The translations under genes were made by a program, and so were the position numbers. Positions 1 to 9,296 of a stretch of DNA of 64,000 nt are shown here, one piece after another. The notes beneath the pieces were generated by a model that was given only the letters and a program-made list of their open reading frames with translations, did no database searches and was not told the DNA's origin. The first letter of the stretch is position 1. Each line of letters opens with the position of its first letter. Source of the DNA: Paenibacillus thiaminolyticus (GTDB taxonomy: Bacteria; Bacillota; Bacilli; Paenibacillales; Paenibacillaceae); contig NZ_CP041405.1 of assembly GCF_007066085.1 (NCBI RefSeq), forward strand, positions 6,417,501 through 6,481,500, in the 5' to 3' direction.

Positions 1-1
1 G

Positions 2-847
2 GATATCGCCTATGCGCTGCTGCTGGCCGACAAGCAATGGGGGAGTCATGGGGCGATTAATTATTTGGCCGAGGGGAAAAAGGTCATCAACGCCATCATG
101 AAGAGCGAGGTGCACCCGACGGAATATCATCTGCAGTTGGGCGATTGGGTGCAGGCCTACGACAGCGATCCGGATTATAAGCGGGCGGCTCGGCCATCGG
201 ACTTCATGCTGCAGCATATGAAGGATTTCCAGGCGGCGACCGGGGATGCGCGCTGGGGCAAGGTTGTGGACAATACGTACGGCATTATTCAACAAGTACA
301 CAAGAACTTCAGCCCGAAGACGGGGCTGCTGCCGGACTTCCTGTACAAGGACGAGACAGACGGGCAATTCAAGCCGGTCAGCTACCGGAAGTGGAATACC
401 GATGACGGCAATTTCCTCGAATCGGAGCTGGACGGGGAGTATAATTACAACTCCTGCCGGACGCCATGGCGCATCGCGACCGATTATCTGGTGACGGGGG
501 ATAAGCGGGCGAAGGCTCAGCTGTCGGCGATGAATGCGTTCATTCGAAGCAACCATGATACGCCAGGGAGCATCTGGTCCGGCTACAAACTGGACGGATC
601 GGAGCGGCTGAGCGAATGGGAAGGCGGTCTCGACTTCACGGCGCCATTCATGGTCAGCGCAATGATCGACCCTTCGAATCAGCAATGGCTGAATGATCTG
701 TGGGATTATCACACGGATGCGGCCAACCCTACGGCCCAGGAATGGAAATATTATTACGGCAACACGATCCGCCTGCTGAGCATGATCGTCGTGTCCGGCA
801 ACTGGTGGTCCCCGAGCACAACGGCAGCCGGCTCGGCAGCGTCCTGA
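2..847 (+). CDS. Glycoside hydrolase family 8 enzyme, 5'-truncated by window edge
   Basis: The visible C-terminal 281 residues open with DIAYALLLAD, the GH8 signature that follows a catalytic acid, and continue through the (alpha/alpha)6-barrel pattern YNYNSCRTPWRIATDY, SEWEGGLDFTAPF and a YYYGNTIRLLSMI end typical of bacterial GH8 endoglucanases, lichenases and chitosanases. The enzyme should hydrolyse internal beta-1,4 bonds of an extracellular polysaccharide; the substrate cannot be told from this part. The signal peptide and the first catalytic glutamate lie outside the window. A hairpin follows the stop. The family is secure, the substrate open. Confidence 0.85.
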   Translation, partial: DIAYALLLADKQWGSHGAINYLAEGKKVINAIMKSEVHPTEYHLQLGDWVQAYDSDPDYKRAARPSDFMLQHMKDFQAATGDARWGKVVDNTYGIIQQVHKNFSPKTGLLPDFLYKDETDGQFKPVSYRKWNTDDGNFLESELDGEYNYNSCRTPWRIATDYLVTGDKRAKAQLSAMNAFIRSNHDTPGSIWSGYKLDGSERLSEWEGGLDFTAPFMVSAMIDPSNQQWLNDLWDYHTDAANPTAQEWKYYYGNTIRLLSMIVVSGNWWSPSTTAAGSAAS

Positions 848-903
848 ACGCAGTCTGACTTCCCTGCCGCTCCGCCAGCCGGTATAGCAAGCCCAAGCCA
901 TCG

Positions 904-960
904 ACAAGCCCAACGGGTTCGTTCTTCAGAGAAGGGAACGCCGTGTTGGGCTTGTTCTAT
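904..960 (+). terminator. Rho-independent-type terminator after the GH8 gene
   Basis: ACAAGCCCAAC pairs with GTTGGGCTTGT (arms 904-914 and 945-955) around a long loop; only a short T-poor tail (TCTAT) follows, so it may be weak. Confidence 0.5.
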
Positions 961-1096
961 ATCGTCGGGTGGGTCAAGGCGAAGGGCGGGCGATTGGCAC
1001 GCCTGCAAAAGTTTTCCTCCATTAGGCATAGTAATCGGGGCGGGTTGTTCAGTATAATGGAGGAGTAAGACTACCTTTGAAAGGTTGTGTAAGGGC

Positions 1097-2791
1097 ATGA
1101 CATTTAGCGAGTATCGTTATGAGCGACCCGATATCGCGCAGATCGGCAAGCAGTTCAAGGAGCATCTGCAGGCATTCAACGCGGCGGAGAGCCTTGAAGA
1201 TCAGGATCGGGCCATGGAGGCCATCAACAAGCTGCGCAGCGTGTTCGATACCCAGATTCAGCTCGTCGAAATTCGTCATTCTATCGACACGAATGATGAG
1301 TTCTACAAGGCGGAGCAGGATTATATGGACGAGATCACGCCGATGTTCCAAGAATACATAACAGATTATTACAAGGCATTGACCGGCTCGAAATTCCGCG
1401 TCGAGCTGGAACAGAAATGGGGCACCCAATTGTTCCAACTGGCGGAGCTGTCGGTGAAGACGTTCCATCCTGACATCATTGAAGATCTGCAGCAGGAGAA
1501 CAAGCTGGCGACGGAATATAACAAGCTGATCGCATCGGCCAAGATTCCATTCGAAGGCGAGGAGCGCACGCTGGCGCAGTTGACGCCGTTCGAGCAGTCG
1601 CCGGATCGGGAATTGAGGCAGCGCGCGTTCGAAGCGCGTTACCAGTTCATGGCGGAGCATGAGTCGGAGTTCGACCGGATCTATGACGAGCTAGTGAAGG
1701 TTCGCACGAAGATGGCGAAGAAGCTGGGGTATGCCAACTTCGTGGAGATGGGTTATGCGCGTATGTGCCGCACCGATTATAATGCCGAGATGGTCGCCAA
1801 CTTCCGCAAGCAGGTGTTGGATGGTATCGTGCCGATAGCGACCAAGCTGCGCGAGCGCCAGCGCAACCGGATTGGCGTCGATACGCTGCGCTTCTACGAC
1901 GAAGGTCTCAGCTTCAAGACGGGGAATGCGACGCCGAAGGGCGATCCGGACTGGATTATCGCGAACGGGGCGAAGATGTATGCCGAATTGTCGCCGGAGA
2001 TGAACGAATTCTTCACGTTCATGATTGAGAACGGGCTGATGGATCTGGTCAGCAAAAAAGGCAAGCAGAGCGGAGGCTACTGCACCTATTTGAGCGAATA
2101 CGGGGCGCCGTTCATTTTCTCCAACTTCAACGGAACTTCGGGCGATATCGATGTGTTGACCCACGAAGCCGGGCATGCCTTCCAAGTCTACGAGAGCAGA
2201 CATTTCAAGGTGCCGGAATACAATTGGCCAACATTCGAGGCGGCCGAGATTCATTCCATGAGCATGGAGTTCTTCACTTGGCCATGGATGAACCTGTTCT
2301 TCGAAGAGGAGACGGAGAAGTATAAATTCGATCATTTGTCATCGGCCCTGCTCTTCCTGCCATACGGTGTATCGGTCGATGAATTCCAGCATTTCGTCTA
2401 CGAAAATCCGGACGCAACGCCGGCAGAGCGGAAAGCGGCTTGGCGCGATATCGAACGAAAATATTTGCCGCACCGCAATTACGAAGGCATTGATTACTTG
2501 GAGCGAGGCGGGTTCTGGCATAAGCAGGGACATATTTTCCAGATGCCGTTCTACTATATTGATTACACGCTGGCCCAAATCTGCGCCTTCCAGTTCTGGA
2601 AGCGCATGAATGAAGATTACAAGGCGGCATGGGCCGATTATTTGAAGCTGTGCCAATCTGGCGGCAGCCAGTCCTTCACCGGACTCGTCGCCGTAGCTGG
2701 CCTCATCTCGCCGTTCGAGGACGGATGCGTAGCTTCGGTCATCGGCGTTATCGAACAATGGTTGAATGAGGTAGATGATACGAAGCTGTAA
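1097..2791 (+). CDS. M3 family oligoendopeptidase (PepF/M3-type)
   Basis: A 564-residue cytoplasmic zinc metallopeptidase of the thimet/oligopeptidase F family, expected to cut short peptides. The metal site HEAGH is at residues 356-360, with the second ligand region (FEAAEIHSMSMEFFTWPW) about 25 residues on. No signal peptide or membrane segment is seen. I take the ATG at 1097; a TTG four codons upstream is less likely. A TATAAT box at 1053-1058 could be the -10 of its promoter. A second, only distantly similar M3 peptidase lies at 53.8 kb, so the window holds two M3 paralogues of different subfamilies. Monocistronic: a weak hairpin follows. Confidence 0.92.
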   Translation: MTFSEYRYERPDIAQIGKQFKEHLQAFNAAESLEDQDRAMEAINKLRSVFDTQIQLVEIRHSIDTNDEFYKAEQDYMDEITPMFQEYITDYYKALTGSKFRVELEQKWGTQLFQLAELSVKTFHPDIIEDLQQENKLATEYNKLIASAKIPFEGEERTLAQLTPFEQSPDRELRQRAFEARYQFMAEHESEFDRIYDELVKVRTKMAKKLGYANFVEMGYARMCRTDYNAEMVANFRKQVLDGIVPIATKLRERQRNRIGVDTLRFYDEGLSFKTGNATPKGDPDWIIANGAKMYAELSPEMNEFFTFMIENGLMDLVSKKGKQSGGYCTYLSEYGAPFIFSNFNGTSGDIDVLTHEAGHAFQVYESRHFKVPEYNWPTFEAAEIHSMSMEFFTWPWMNLFFEEETEKYKFDHLSSALLFLPYGVSVDEFQHFVYENPDATPAERKAAWRDIERKYLPHRNYEGIDYLERGGFWHKQGHIFQMPFYYIDYTLAQICAFQFWKRMNEDYKAAWADYLKLCQSGGSQSFTGLVAVAGLISPFEDGCVASVIGVIEQWLNEVDDTKL

Positions 2792-2823
2792 GCGCGGGAC
2801 AATGGAATATCCGCGTGAATGGA

Positions 2824-2861
2824 AGACCGCATGTGCGAAAGAGTGCATGTGGTCTTTCTGT
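2824..2861 (+). terminator. Hairpin terminator after M3 peptidase gene
   Basis: AGACCGCATG pairs with CATGTGGTCT (one G-U) around a 12-nt loop, followed by TTCTGTG. The weak T tract makes it a moderate call. Confidence 0.5.
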
Positions 2862-2972
2862 GTTGAAGGAGGGGAGCAGCTGGAACAACCGCAATGGTCC
2901 CGGACGAAATAATGGTATATAATGTGATCGGTTCTTCATGTTAGACAAGGGGATTGGTAGGGAGGTAGTGAA

Positions 2973-3422
2973 ATGAAGATCGAGCCAATTGGTATCGTTC
3001 ATTCCGCCGTGAGGGAAGGGGTAGATGAGAACTGGGGGCAAGTCGTCTCCGAGATTCATCTGCGCCCGGAGTATGCGGACGGGCTTATTGGATTGCAGGA
3101 ATTTTCTCATATCCTTGTCGTATATTATATGGATCGATCCACCTTCGATGCTGGCGGCGACCTGGTCCGCAGACCGCAGGGCCGAACCGATATGCCGGAC
3201 ATCGGCATTTTTGCGCAGCGGGCGAAGCATCGGCCTAATCCGATCGGCATTACGTGCGCGAAGCTGATTGAAATTGAAGGAGCGATCATTCGGGTGCAGG
3301 GGCTAGACGCGATAGACCATACGCCGGTGCTTGATGTGAAGCCGCATTTCCCGGCCTTTGACTCGCCCGCGACTCCGCAAGTACCAGCCTGGGTGAATAA
3401 GCTGATGGCGAATTATTTTTGA
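2973..3422 (+). CDS. trmO: tRNA (N6-threonylcarbamoyladenosine(37)-N6)-methyltransferase TrmO family
   Basis: A 149-residue protein of the TsaA/TrmO (formerly UPF0066/YaeB) family, which uses S-adenosylmethionine to methylate t6A at position 37 of some tRNAs. The family blocks are plain: the opening EPIGIVHSAV, LQEFSHILVVYYM, the RAKHRPNPIG core and LDAIDHTPVLDVKPH. This is the short form, without the C-terminal extension of the E. coli protein. GGGAGG sits a few bases before the ATG. A TATAAT at 2918-2923 may be its -10. In many Firmicutes the gene stands alone, as here. Confidence 0.88.
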   Translation: MKIEPIGIVHSAVREGVDENWGQVVSEIHLRPEYADGLIGLQEFSHILVVYYMDRSTFDAGGDLVRRPQGRTDMPDIGIFAQRAKHRPNPIGITCAKLIEIEGAIIRVQGLDAIDHTPVLDVKPHFPAFDSPATPQVPAWVNKLMANYF

Positions 3423-3528
3423 CAAGCGATGTTTATTATTTCTACTGTCCCGGGACGATCGCCAATAGCCGGGGAAGCGGCTACTTGTGCAACCATAATA
3501 TATTTAAACTTCTTGTCTGTTCGGAGTG

Positions 3529-4332
3529 ATGCCGTTGACGTATACGCTAGTGATTGTGTTTATTCTTACTTTGGTTATTCATGCGTCCGAGACGCTGTCT
3601 TACTCGATCCGCTTCGCGGGCGTCCGGCTCGGCAAGCTCGCTGTCGCCTTGTCCCTGACCGGCATCGTCGTGCTCGTGGCGCGCACGGCCAACCTGATTC
3701 AAGCGCCGTTCACCGCCAATTTCATAGATTACGCCAAGCACCATCCGGAGTTCGATCCGCTGCCCTATCTGAGGTTCACGCTGGTGGCGGCTTCGGCCGG
3801 GACGCTGCTCGCGATCGCGGTGTTCCCGACCTTCGTGCAGCTGTTCACGCGGATTATCGCCCGTCTGGAGGTGGCAGGCTCGATCCCGAAGCTGCTGTCT
3901 GGGGTTACGATCGGACAGTTGAGGCGGACGAAGAGCTACATCCGCAGACCGACCTGGTCCATGCTGGTCAGTCTTCGGTATTTGGGAATTCCGAAGCGGT
4001 TCATTCTGTTGAATATCGTGGTCACTGCGATCTATACGGTAGGTGTGCTCGCGTCACTGTATGCCGCCTATCTCGTTCCGGAGTTCAGTACGACCGCTTC
4101 CCAATCGTCGGGGCTTATTAACGGAATGGCGACCATCTTGCTGACCATTTTCATCGATCCGCAGCTCGGACTGATTACGGATAAGGCGCTTCAGCATCCC
4201 GAAGAGCGTGGCCGGCTGGGCCGTATCTATGCGGTGCTGATGTTTTCGCGCTTCTTCGGCACCTTGCTCGCGCAGCTGCTGCTGGTCCCGGCGGCCTATT
4301 GGATCGCCTCTATCGTCCGGCTTATCAGTTGA
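3529..4332 (+). CDS. amj: Lipid II flippase, Amj (DUF2837) family
   Basis: A 267-residue polytopic membrane protein whose opening (PLTYTLVIVFILTLVIHASE) and the blocks AVALSLTGIVVLVARTANL and LGIPKRFILLNIVVTAIYTV match Amj of Bacillus subtilis. Amj is the alternate lipid II flippase that works beside MurJ to move the peptidoglycan precursor outward. Six or so hydrophobic segments are visible, with a charged loop near residues 120-150. A GTG directly precedes the ATG in frame and could be used; the ribosome site is poor (CGGAG only). In B. subtilis amj is SigM-controlled; I see no clear SigM promoter here. Confidence 0.82.
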   Translation: MPLTYTLVIVFILTLVIHASETLSYSIRFAGVRLGKLAVALSLTGIVVLVARTANLIQAPFTANFIDYAKHHPEFDPLPYLRFTLVAASAGTLLAIAVFPTFVQLFTRIIARLEVAGSIPKLLSGVTIGQLRRTKSYIRRPTWSMLVSLRYLGIPKRFILLNIVVTAIYTVGVLASLYAAYLVPEFSTTASQSSGLINGMATILLTIFIDPQLGLITDKALQHPEERGRLGRIYAVLMFSRFFGTLLAQLLLVPAAYWIASIVRLIS

Positions 4333-4467
4333 GATCGCGACAAGGGCTTCGTAATTTTTCCAAGGAAAAGTTATCGTAATGCAGGAAACGTAAGGGAGTC
4401 TCCTGCGTATGACATGATGACAGGCAACCCGCCTCGTCACTACGCCAACAAAGGGGATACATAGAAC

Positions 4468-5394
4468 ATGTTAAGCACTCTGGGATATTCATCCGAAGAC
4501 CGGATTCTGATTATACAGGCAGACGATGCGGGCCGATCTGCCGAAGCGAACGAGGCAGCGTTCGAGCTGCTGGAGAGCGGAGCGGTGACTTCCGCCTCGC
4601 TGATTACCGCCGCCGAGCATAGTCTGGCTGCCGCCAAGCGGGCCGTAGCCGGTCAAGCCCCATCGATTGGCATTCATCTGACACTGACGGGAGGCTACCG
4701 GCCGCGATCGGCGCCGGATCGGGTTCCGACGCTGCTGGACAACGGACGATTCCTCGACAGTGTGTCGCAGCTGGAGAAGCAGGCTGACCCCTATGAGGTT
4801 CGGCATGAACTGGCCAATCAGATTGAATGGGCCTTGAAGCAGGGGCTGCAGCCGACCCATCTTGACAGTCACCAAGGAAGCGTGTTGGGGCTGTTCACCG
4901 GCAATGACTTCCTTGATGTCATATTTGATCTATGCGACACGTATGAGCTGCCTTTTCTGCTGCCGCGCAACATCGTGCAGCAGTCTTTCCTGACCCAGGA
5001 CCAACGGAGAAGGTTCGAATATATGATTCACGAGGCTGGGGAGCGGAACATTGCGCTGATTGATGATCTGCTGCCTGACGCTTACGGGCTGGAGGAGGAA
5101 GAGACCTATGAGAGCTACCGCGAGGGCGTTGTCCGCGCCTTGGCGGAGCTGAAGCCGGGGATTACCCAATGGACGCTTCATCCGGAACGGTTCTCTGCCC
5201 CGGCTTCTCTCCGGAAGCATCAAGTAAAGCGGGAAATGGAATATCGCATCGCGGCCGACCCGATCGTTCGGGAGGCGTTGGCCCGAGAAGGAATCAAATT
5301 AATGTCCTGGCATCCGCTGCAGCAATGGCAGCACGAGCAGGCTTCGGCAGTGAGCAGACGCTCCGGCCGCGGAAAGATACTGCGGTTCGGCTGA
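4468..5394 (+). CDS. ChbG/YdjC-family carbohydrate deacetylase
   Basis: A 308-residue member of the YdjC/ChbG family, TIM-barrel enzymes that remove N-acetyl groups from chitooligosaccharides or related amino sugars. Visible metal and catalytic positions are the Asp pair D19-D20 (IIQADDAG), H70 (GIHLTLT), and H131 plus H135 (THLDSHQG); the C-terminal TLHPERFS block is also typical. No signal peptide, so cytoplasmic. AAAGGGG lies upstream of the ATG. The substrate is unknown; GH8 and GH18 genes at both window ends show that the strain handles beta-linked glycans, but nothing ties them into one pathway. Confidence 0.85.
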   Translation: MLSTLGYSSEDRILIIQADDAGRSAEANEAAFELLESGAVTSASLITAAEHSLAAAKRAVAGQAPSIGIHLTLTGGYRPRSAPDRVPTLLDNGRFLDSVSQLEKQADPYEVRHELANQIEWALKQGLQPTHLDSHQGSVLGLFTGNDFLDVIFDLCDTYELPFLLPRNIVQQSFLTQDQRRRFEYMIHEAGERNIALIDDLLPDAYGLEEEETYESYREGVVRALAELKPGITQWTLHPERFSAPASLRKHQVKREMEYRIAADPIVREALAREGIKLMSWHPLQQWQHEQASAVSRRSGRGKILRFG

Positions 5395-5660
5395 GGCCGG
5401 GTGCAGCCGGACCCCGCCAAACATGAACGTGGTTCGCGGAATGCGGAACATCGGACATAGCACTGCGGATAGGAGCGCCAATTACATAAGGATGCCGGTA
5501 CGATCTGGCGCAGCGATTATCTGAACCATTGCCGCATCATCGGCAAGCCGCGCTCAAGCCTGTGAATGGGGACAAGTTCTAGGCATATCTGCATAGACCG
5601 TGTATGATAGGAAGGCATATTACGGAATGGACCAAAATCATATGGTAACGGAGGGATAGG

Positions 5661-6530
5661 GTGAAAATATTAGTACTTGGCGGAACGAGATTTTTCGGCA
5701 AAAAGCTGGTGCACAAGCTGCTGGACAGCGGTGCCGAAGTAACGATTGCCACGCGCGGCGTGACACCGGATCCGTTCGGCGAACGGGTTATCCGCGTCCA
5801 GTCGGATCGCAAGGACCGCGACTCGCTCCAGGCAGCGATCGGAGAGCAGGTCTGGGATGCGGTCTATGACAACATCTGTTATACGCCGCGGGAAGCGCTG
5901 ATGGCATGCGAACTCTTCGCAGGGAAAGTGAAGAATTATATTTTCACCTCGACGTTATCGGTATACGGCTGCGCTTCCGCAGGTCATCCGGAATCGGATT
6001 TCGACCCGTATCGTTATCCTTATGAGACGGATCCGGGAACCGAGGTAGACTATGGCGAAGGCAAGCGGCAAGCGGAGGCCGTCTTCTTCCAGCGCGCCGA
6101 TTTCCCCGTGCATGCGGTCCGCTTTCCGATCGTGCTGGGGGAGGACGATTATACGAGGCGGCTTCATTTCCATGTGGAACGCATCCGGCATGGGGAGCCG
6201 ATTGGCATCCCGAACCGGGAGGCGAAGATGTCGTTCATCAGCTCGGATGAAGCGGCTTCGTTCCTGTACTGGCTGAAGGACCAGACCGGTGCGGGACCAG
6301 TCAATGCTTGCTCCAACGGAGAGCTGTCGCTCGACCGAATCCTTGCCATCGTGGAAGAGGCCGTCGGCAGAACGGCGTTCGTCGAGCCGCTGGCGGAGGG
6401 GAACCGTTCGCCATTCGGGGTTCCGGATCATTGGTATTTGGATAATCGCCGGGCGCGGGAGGCCGGATTCGAGTTCCCTGAAGTGACGGATTGGTTCATA
6501 CCGCTCGTGCGCAAGCTGGCGCGGAATTGA
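5661..6530 (+). CDS. NAD-dependent epimerase/dehydratase family (short-chain, extended) protein
   Basis: A 289-residue Rossmann protein opening with the nucleotide-binding GGTRFFG (residues 8-14), with a serine/threonine-rich strand end TSTLSVYG (97-103) and a likely YxxxK pair at Y131/K135 (YGEGK). The shape resembles the atypical SDR group that includes mRNA-binding CSP41-like and sugar-nucleotide epimerase-like proteins, so the substrate is not predictable. The GTG start is chosen for the GGAGGG about 6 bases upstream. A GNAT gene follows after 25 bp and is probably co-transcribed. Confidence 0.8.
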   Translation: MKILVLGGTRFFGKKLVHKLLDSGAEVTIATRGVTPDPFGERVIRVQSDRKDRDSLQAAIGEQVWDAVYDNICYTPREALMACELFAGKVKNYIFTSTLSVYGCASAGHPESDFDPYRYPYETDPGTEVDYGEGKRQAEAVFFQRADFPVHAVRFPIVLGEDDYTRRLHFHVERIRHGEPIGIPNREAKMSFISSDEAASFLYWLKDQTGAGPVNACSNGELSLDRILAIVEEAVGRTAFVEPLAEGNRSPFGVPDHWYLDNRRAREAGFEFPEVTDWFIPLVRKLARN

Positions 6531-6555
6531 CTAGGTTAGCAGGAGGAATGAAAGA

Positions 6556-6984
6556 ATGTTCATTAATGTGAAGCCGCGACTGCGGGAGGCGGATATTCGC
6601 GATCTCATCGAGCTATGTGTATTTCCGGACCCGGACAAGGTGGAAGCTGTACTGAAGACGTATGAGCAGCATCCCGGAGACGAGTTGTGGGGGTATGAGA
6701 GCGAAGGCGAGGTTGTAGGCATCATCGGCATCCGGAAGCATGGGAAGGAGATCGAGATTCTTCATCTCGCCGTCCATCCGGAGCTGCGAGGCGCAGGATT
6801 CGGCAGAGGCATGATTTTGGAGCTCATTCAACAGGAGCAGCCGGATATCGTCAAGGCCGAGACCGATGAGGAAGCGGTCGATTTTTACCGGAATATCGGA
6901 TTTACGATTGAGAGCCGGGGCGAAGTCTATCCGGGTGTGGAACGGTTCACTTGCATATATGAGACTCATCCGGAAGAGCAATAG
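6556..6984 (+). CDS. GNAT family N-acetyltransferase
   Basis: A 142-residue single-domain acetyltransferase. The acetyl-CoA site is HLAVHPELRGAGFGRGMILEL (the R-G-x-G-x-G loop near residues 81-88), and EAVDFYRNIGFTIE is the usual C-terminal motif. The AGGAGG ribosome site is well spaced. It follows the epimerase gene by 25 bp. Substrate unknown. Confidence 0.85.
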   Translation: MFINVKPRLREADIRDLIELCVFPDPDKVEAVLKTYEQHPGDELWGYESEGEVVGIIGIRKHGKEIEILHLAVHPELRGAGFGRGMILELIQQEQPDIVKAETDEEAVDFYRNIGFTIESRGEVYPGVERFTCIYETHPEEQ

Positions 6985-7002
6985 GAGCCTTGCTCAAGTG
7001 CA

Positions 7003-7042
7003 GAAGAGAGAGGCACTGCCATGTGCGCTCTCTTCATCTTTT
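7003..7042 (+). terminator. Rho-independent terminator
   Basis: GAAGAGAG (7003-7010) pairs with CTCTCTTC (7028-7035), followed by ATCTTTTTGG. It ends the epimerase-GNAT unit. Confidence 0.7.
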
Positions 7043-7235
7043 TGGCCTGCGTCTATTCTTCTCCTTCTCACCCCTTGATCCTCATCTTCTTCCTTCTCTT
7101 GTTTCTTCCAGACATTCCTTGACTTTCAACCCGGATTTGCGGAGTATGAAGATAGCTATTGTTATGGTGTACATATCGCGAGCAGCGGTGCCTGGTGTTT
7201 ATGGGCGATGAATACGATGAAAAAGGAGACATAAC

Positions 7236-8186
7236 ATGATTGCATGGTCTCATCGGGACGGTTCCTTCCTGCTTAGAGTGGCGGGAGTGCTGATCCATGA
7301 CGGGAAGGTGCTGATGCAGCGCAACAAGTCAGGGGATGCATGGGTTCTCCCCGGAGGCAGAGCGGAGTGGAATGAACCGACAGAAGAGGCTGTCATCAGG
7401 GAATTTGCCGAGGAATTAGGCATGTGCGTACCGCCAACCAGGCTCGTATGGCTGATCGAAAACTTCAATGCGTACCGGCAGGACGGCTTGCACGAATTCG
7501 GTGTATATTATGAAGTCTATGCTTGCCCTGGGGAACAAATCGATATTCCGGATGGCGAATTCATCGGCAAGGAAGCAGCGCCCGTCCTGACCTTCCGGTG
7601 GATTGAGCTCGAACAGGTTCCCGATACGGTCATTTATCCGGCCAGTTTGAAGCGGCTGCTTCGATCGATCGGCGAGTTCCGCCATATCGTGAACGATGAT
7701 CGGAAGGAATATGGCATCGCGGCTGCTGGCACCGTAGAGATTGAAGCTGTGCAGGAGTTGGATCTTGAAGCGATTGGTCCGATGGTTCAGACGAGCGGGC
7801 AAGAAGGATATCGGCATATCGCGCGCCTGGCTGATGAATATCGGAGCGGGATCAATCAGTTCCGCAAGCGGGGAGAAGCCCTGTTTGTCGCCAAGGTGAA
7901 CGGTTATCTGGCAGGGATATGCGGACTTAACCAGCAGACTGGCGCTGAACGCCGAACGGGAAGAGTGCGCCGAATGTATGTGCTGCCTGCCTATCGGAGA
8001 CAGGGTGTGGGCAAGCGGCTGGTAGAGTCAGTAATTGATTATGCCCGTAGGCGTTACGATGAGCTCATATTGTATACGGACAGCAAGCGGGCAGCGGATT
8101 TCTACACGGCGCTGGGCTTTGCGCCAACAACCGGGATGAAGCACTGCACTCATCTGCTGTATTTGAATAAGCCCGAGTATGAGTAG
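7236..8186 (+). CDS. NUDIX hydrolase-GNAT acetyltransferase fusion protein
   Basis: A 316-residue two-domain protein. Residues 12-150 form a NUDIX domain with a complete box (G41-x5-E47-x7-REF-x-EELG, residues 41-62), so pyrophosphohydrolase activity on a nucleotide-type substrate is likely. Residues 168-316 form a GNAT domain with VRRMYVLPAYRRQGVGKR as acetyl-CoA loop (254-261) and a normal FYTALGF end. The two run in one frame with no stop or slippery site, and AAAAGGAG precedes the ATG. The usual homologues are separate proteins, so this is a true fusion; a paired detoxification role is possible but unproven. Confidence 0.85.
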   Translation: MIAWSHRDGSFLLRVAGVLIHDGKVLMQRNKSGDAWVLPGGRAEWNEPTEEAVIREFAEELGMCVPPTRLVWLIENFNAYRQDGLHEFGVYYEVYACPGEQIDIPDGEFIGKEAAPVLTFRWIELEQVPDTVIYPASLKRLLRSIGEFRHIVNDDRKEYGIAAAGTVEIEAVQELDLEAIGPMVQTSGQEGYRHIARLADEYRSGINQFRKRGEALFVAKVNGYLAGICGLNQQTGAERRTGRVRRMYVLPAYRRQGVGKRLVESVIDYARRRYDELILYTDSKRAADFYTALGFAPTTGMKHCTHLLYLNKPEYE

Positions 8187-8258
8187 ATAGATACCTATTG
8201 GTATAGAGTCAAGAATTCCGGGACATGAACGTGAGCTGGCTCTTCAGGCAGATCCGGC

Positions 8259-8286
8259 CTCTTCCAGACCGAACGGTCTGGAAGAG
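8259..8286. repeat. Perfect 12-bp inverted repeat (hairpin) between genes
   Basis: CTCTTCCAGACC and GGTCTGGAAGAG flank the loop GAAC. No T tract follows on either strand, so it is not a classical terminator; it may be a Rho-assisted end, an RNA-stability stem or an operator. Confidence 0.6.
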
Positions 8287-8425
8287 TGGGTCGTGTGCTT
8301 CTCTGCCGGAATTATCTCGCAATCTGCAAGTGTTGGGCCGACTCGTCCCATGACTTTCATAGAGTATCCCTGTTCGATGTGCCAGTGGAGAACCGGGGGA
8401 ACAACGACGTACAGTGAGGTGCGGA

Positions 8426-9241
8426 ATGAACAGAACGTTATTGCATGAAGCCAAAGAGGTGGCGGTGAGCGCGGCGCAAGCGGCCGGGACGCTCATCAAA
8501 CGGCGCTTCGACACGATGTACAAGGTGGATGAGAAAGGAGATGCCGGCGATGTCGTGACGGAGGCCGATTATGAAGCCGAACAGGCCATCGTGGGAGCGA
8601 TCGAACGGAAATTTCCGGATCACCGCATCCTTAGCGAAGAGGCAGGCCAACTGGGTCAGGATAGCGACTGGCTGTGGCTCGTTGATCCGCTGGACGGAAC
8701 GAATAATTATGTGATCGGCCTTCCGGTCTTTGCTGTCTCGATTACGCTGTTGTACCGGGAAGAGCCGGTACTTGGAGTCATCTATGAGCCGATGCCTGAC
8801 CGGCTCTACATTGCCGTCAAGGGAGAAGGGATGACCCTGAATGGCGAGCCTGTTCGAATGCGGAGGCATGATCGCGAGCTGCAGCGGGCGACAGCCGGCT
8901 GGATTCAGGGGCACGCTGTGGGGCATGAACAGACTGCTGTCCAATTACGCCAGAAGCTGGATCAGTCCTGCAAGCGGATGCTGAGCCTGTGGGCGCCGAC
9001 CCTGGTGTGGTGCATGCTCGCCAGAGGCATGATCGACGTCATCGTGCTCTATAATTCCGAAGGGGAGGATCTGTATTCCGGCGTATTGATGGTCCAGGAA
9101 GCGGGCGGACAGGTGATGGACTTCCAGGGCCGGCCGTTCCGCACGATGTGCAAGGAGCCATACTTGATTGCCTGCTCCCCTGAAGCCGGTGAACATTGGC
9201 TGGAGCTTGTGCGGCAAGGAATGCAGGATCAGAAGGCATAG
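8426..9241 (+). CDS. Inositol monophosphatase (SuhB/IMPase) family protein
   Basis: A 271-residue magnesium-dependent sugar-phosphate phosphatase of the FIG superfamily. The metal motifs are SEEAG (70-74), DPLDGTNNY (87-95) and the C-terminal DLYSGVLMVQEAGG block, which replaces the usual WD-x-AAG and is slightly unorthodox. Substrates in the family include inositol phosphate, NADP and PAP; the choice cannot be made here. GAGGTG precedes the ATG at 8426; a GTG four codons upstream is also in frame. A methyltransferase gene follows 55 bp on. Confidence 0.85.
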   Translation: MNRTLLHEAKEVAVSAAQAAGTLIKRRFDTMYKVDEKGDAGDVVTEADYEAEQAIVGAIERKFPDHRILSEEAGQLGQDSDWLWLVDPLDGTNNYVIGLPVFAVSITLLYREEPVLGVIYEPMPDRLYIAVKGEGMTLNGEPVRMRRHDRELQRATAGWIQGHAVGHEQTAVQLRQKLDQSCKRMLSLWAPTLVWCMLARGMIDVIVLYNSEGEDLYSGVLMVQEAGGQVMDFQGRPFRTMCKEPYLIACSPEAGEHWLELVRQGMQDQKA

Positions 9242-9296
9242 CTCACTGAAGCGCCATGCCAGTACAGGCATGATTTAGATGTGAAGGGGTGAACTG

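Noticed and set aside
3429..4121. 230-codon plus frame overlapping amj
   Set aside because: Out of frame with the conserved flippase; composition is Arg-rich and unlike a protein.
5423..5563. Short frames between the deacetylase and epimerase genes (for example KDAGTIWRSDYLNHC)
   Set aside because: Protein-like flavour but too short, with no ribosome site; may be a relic but not supportable.
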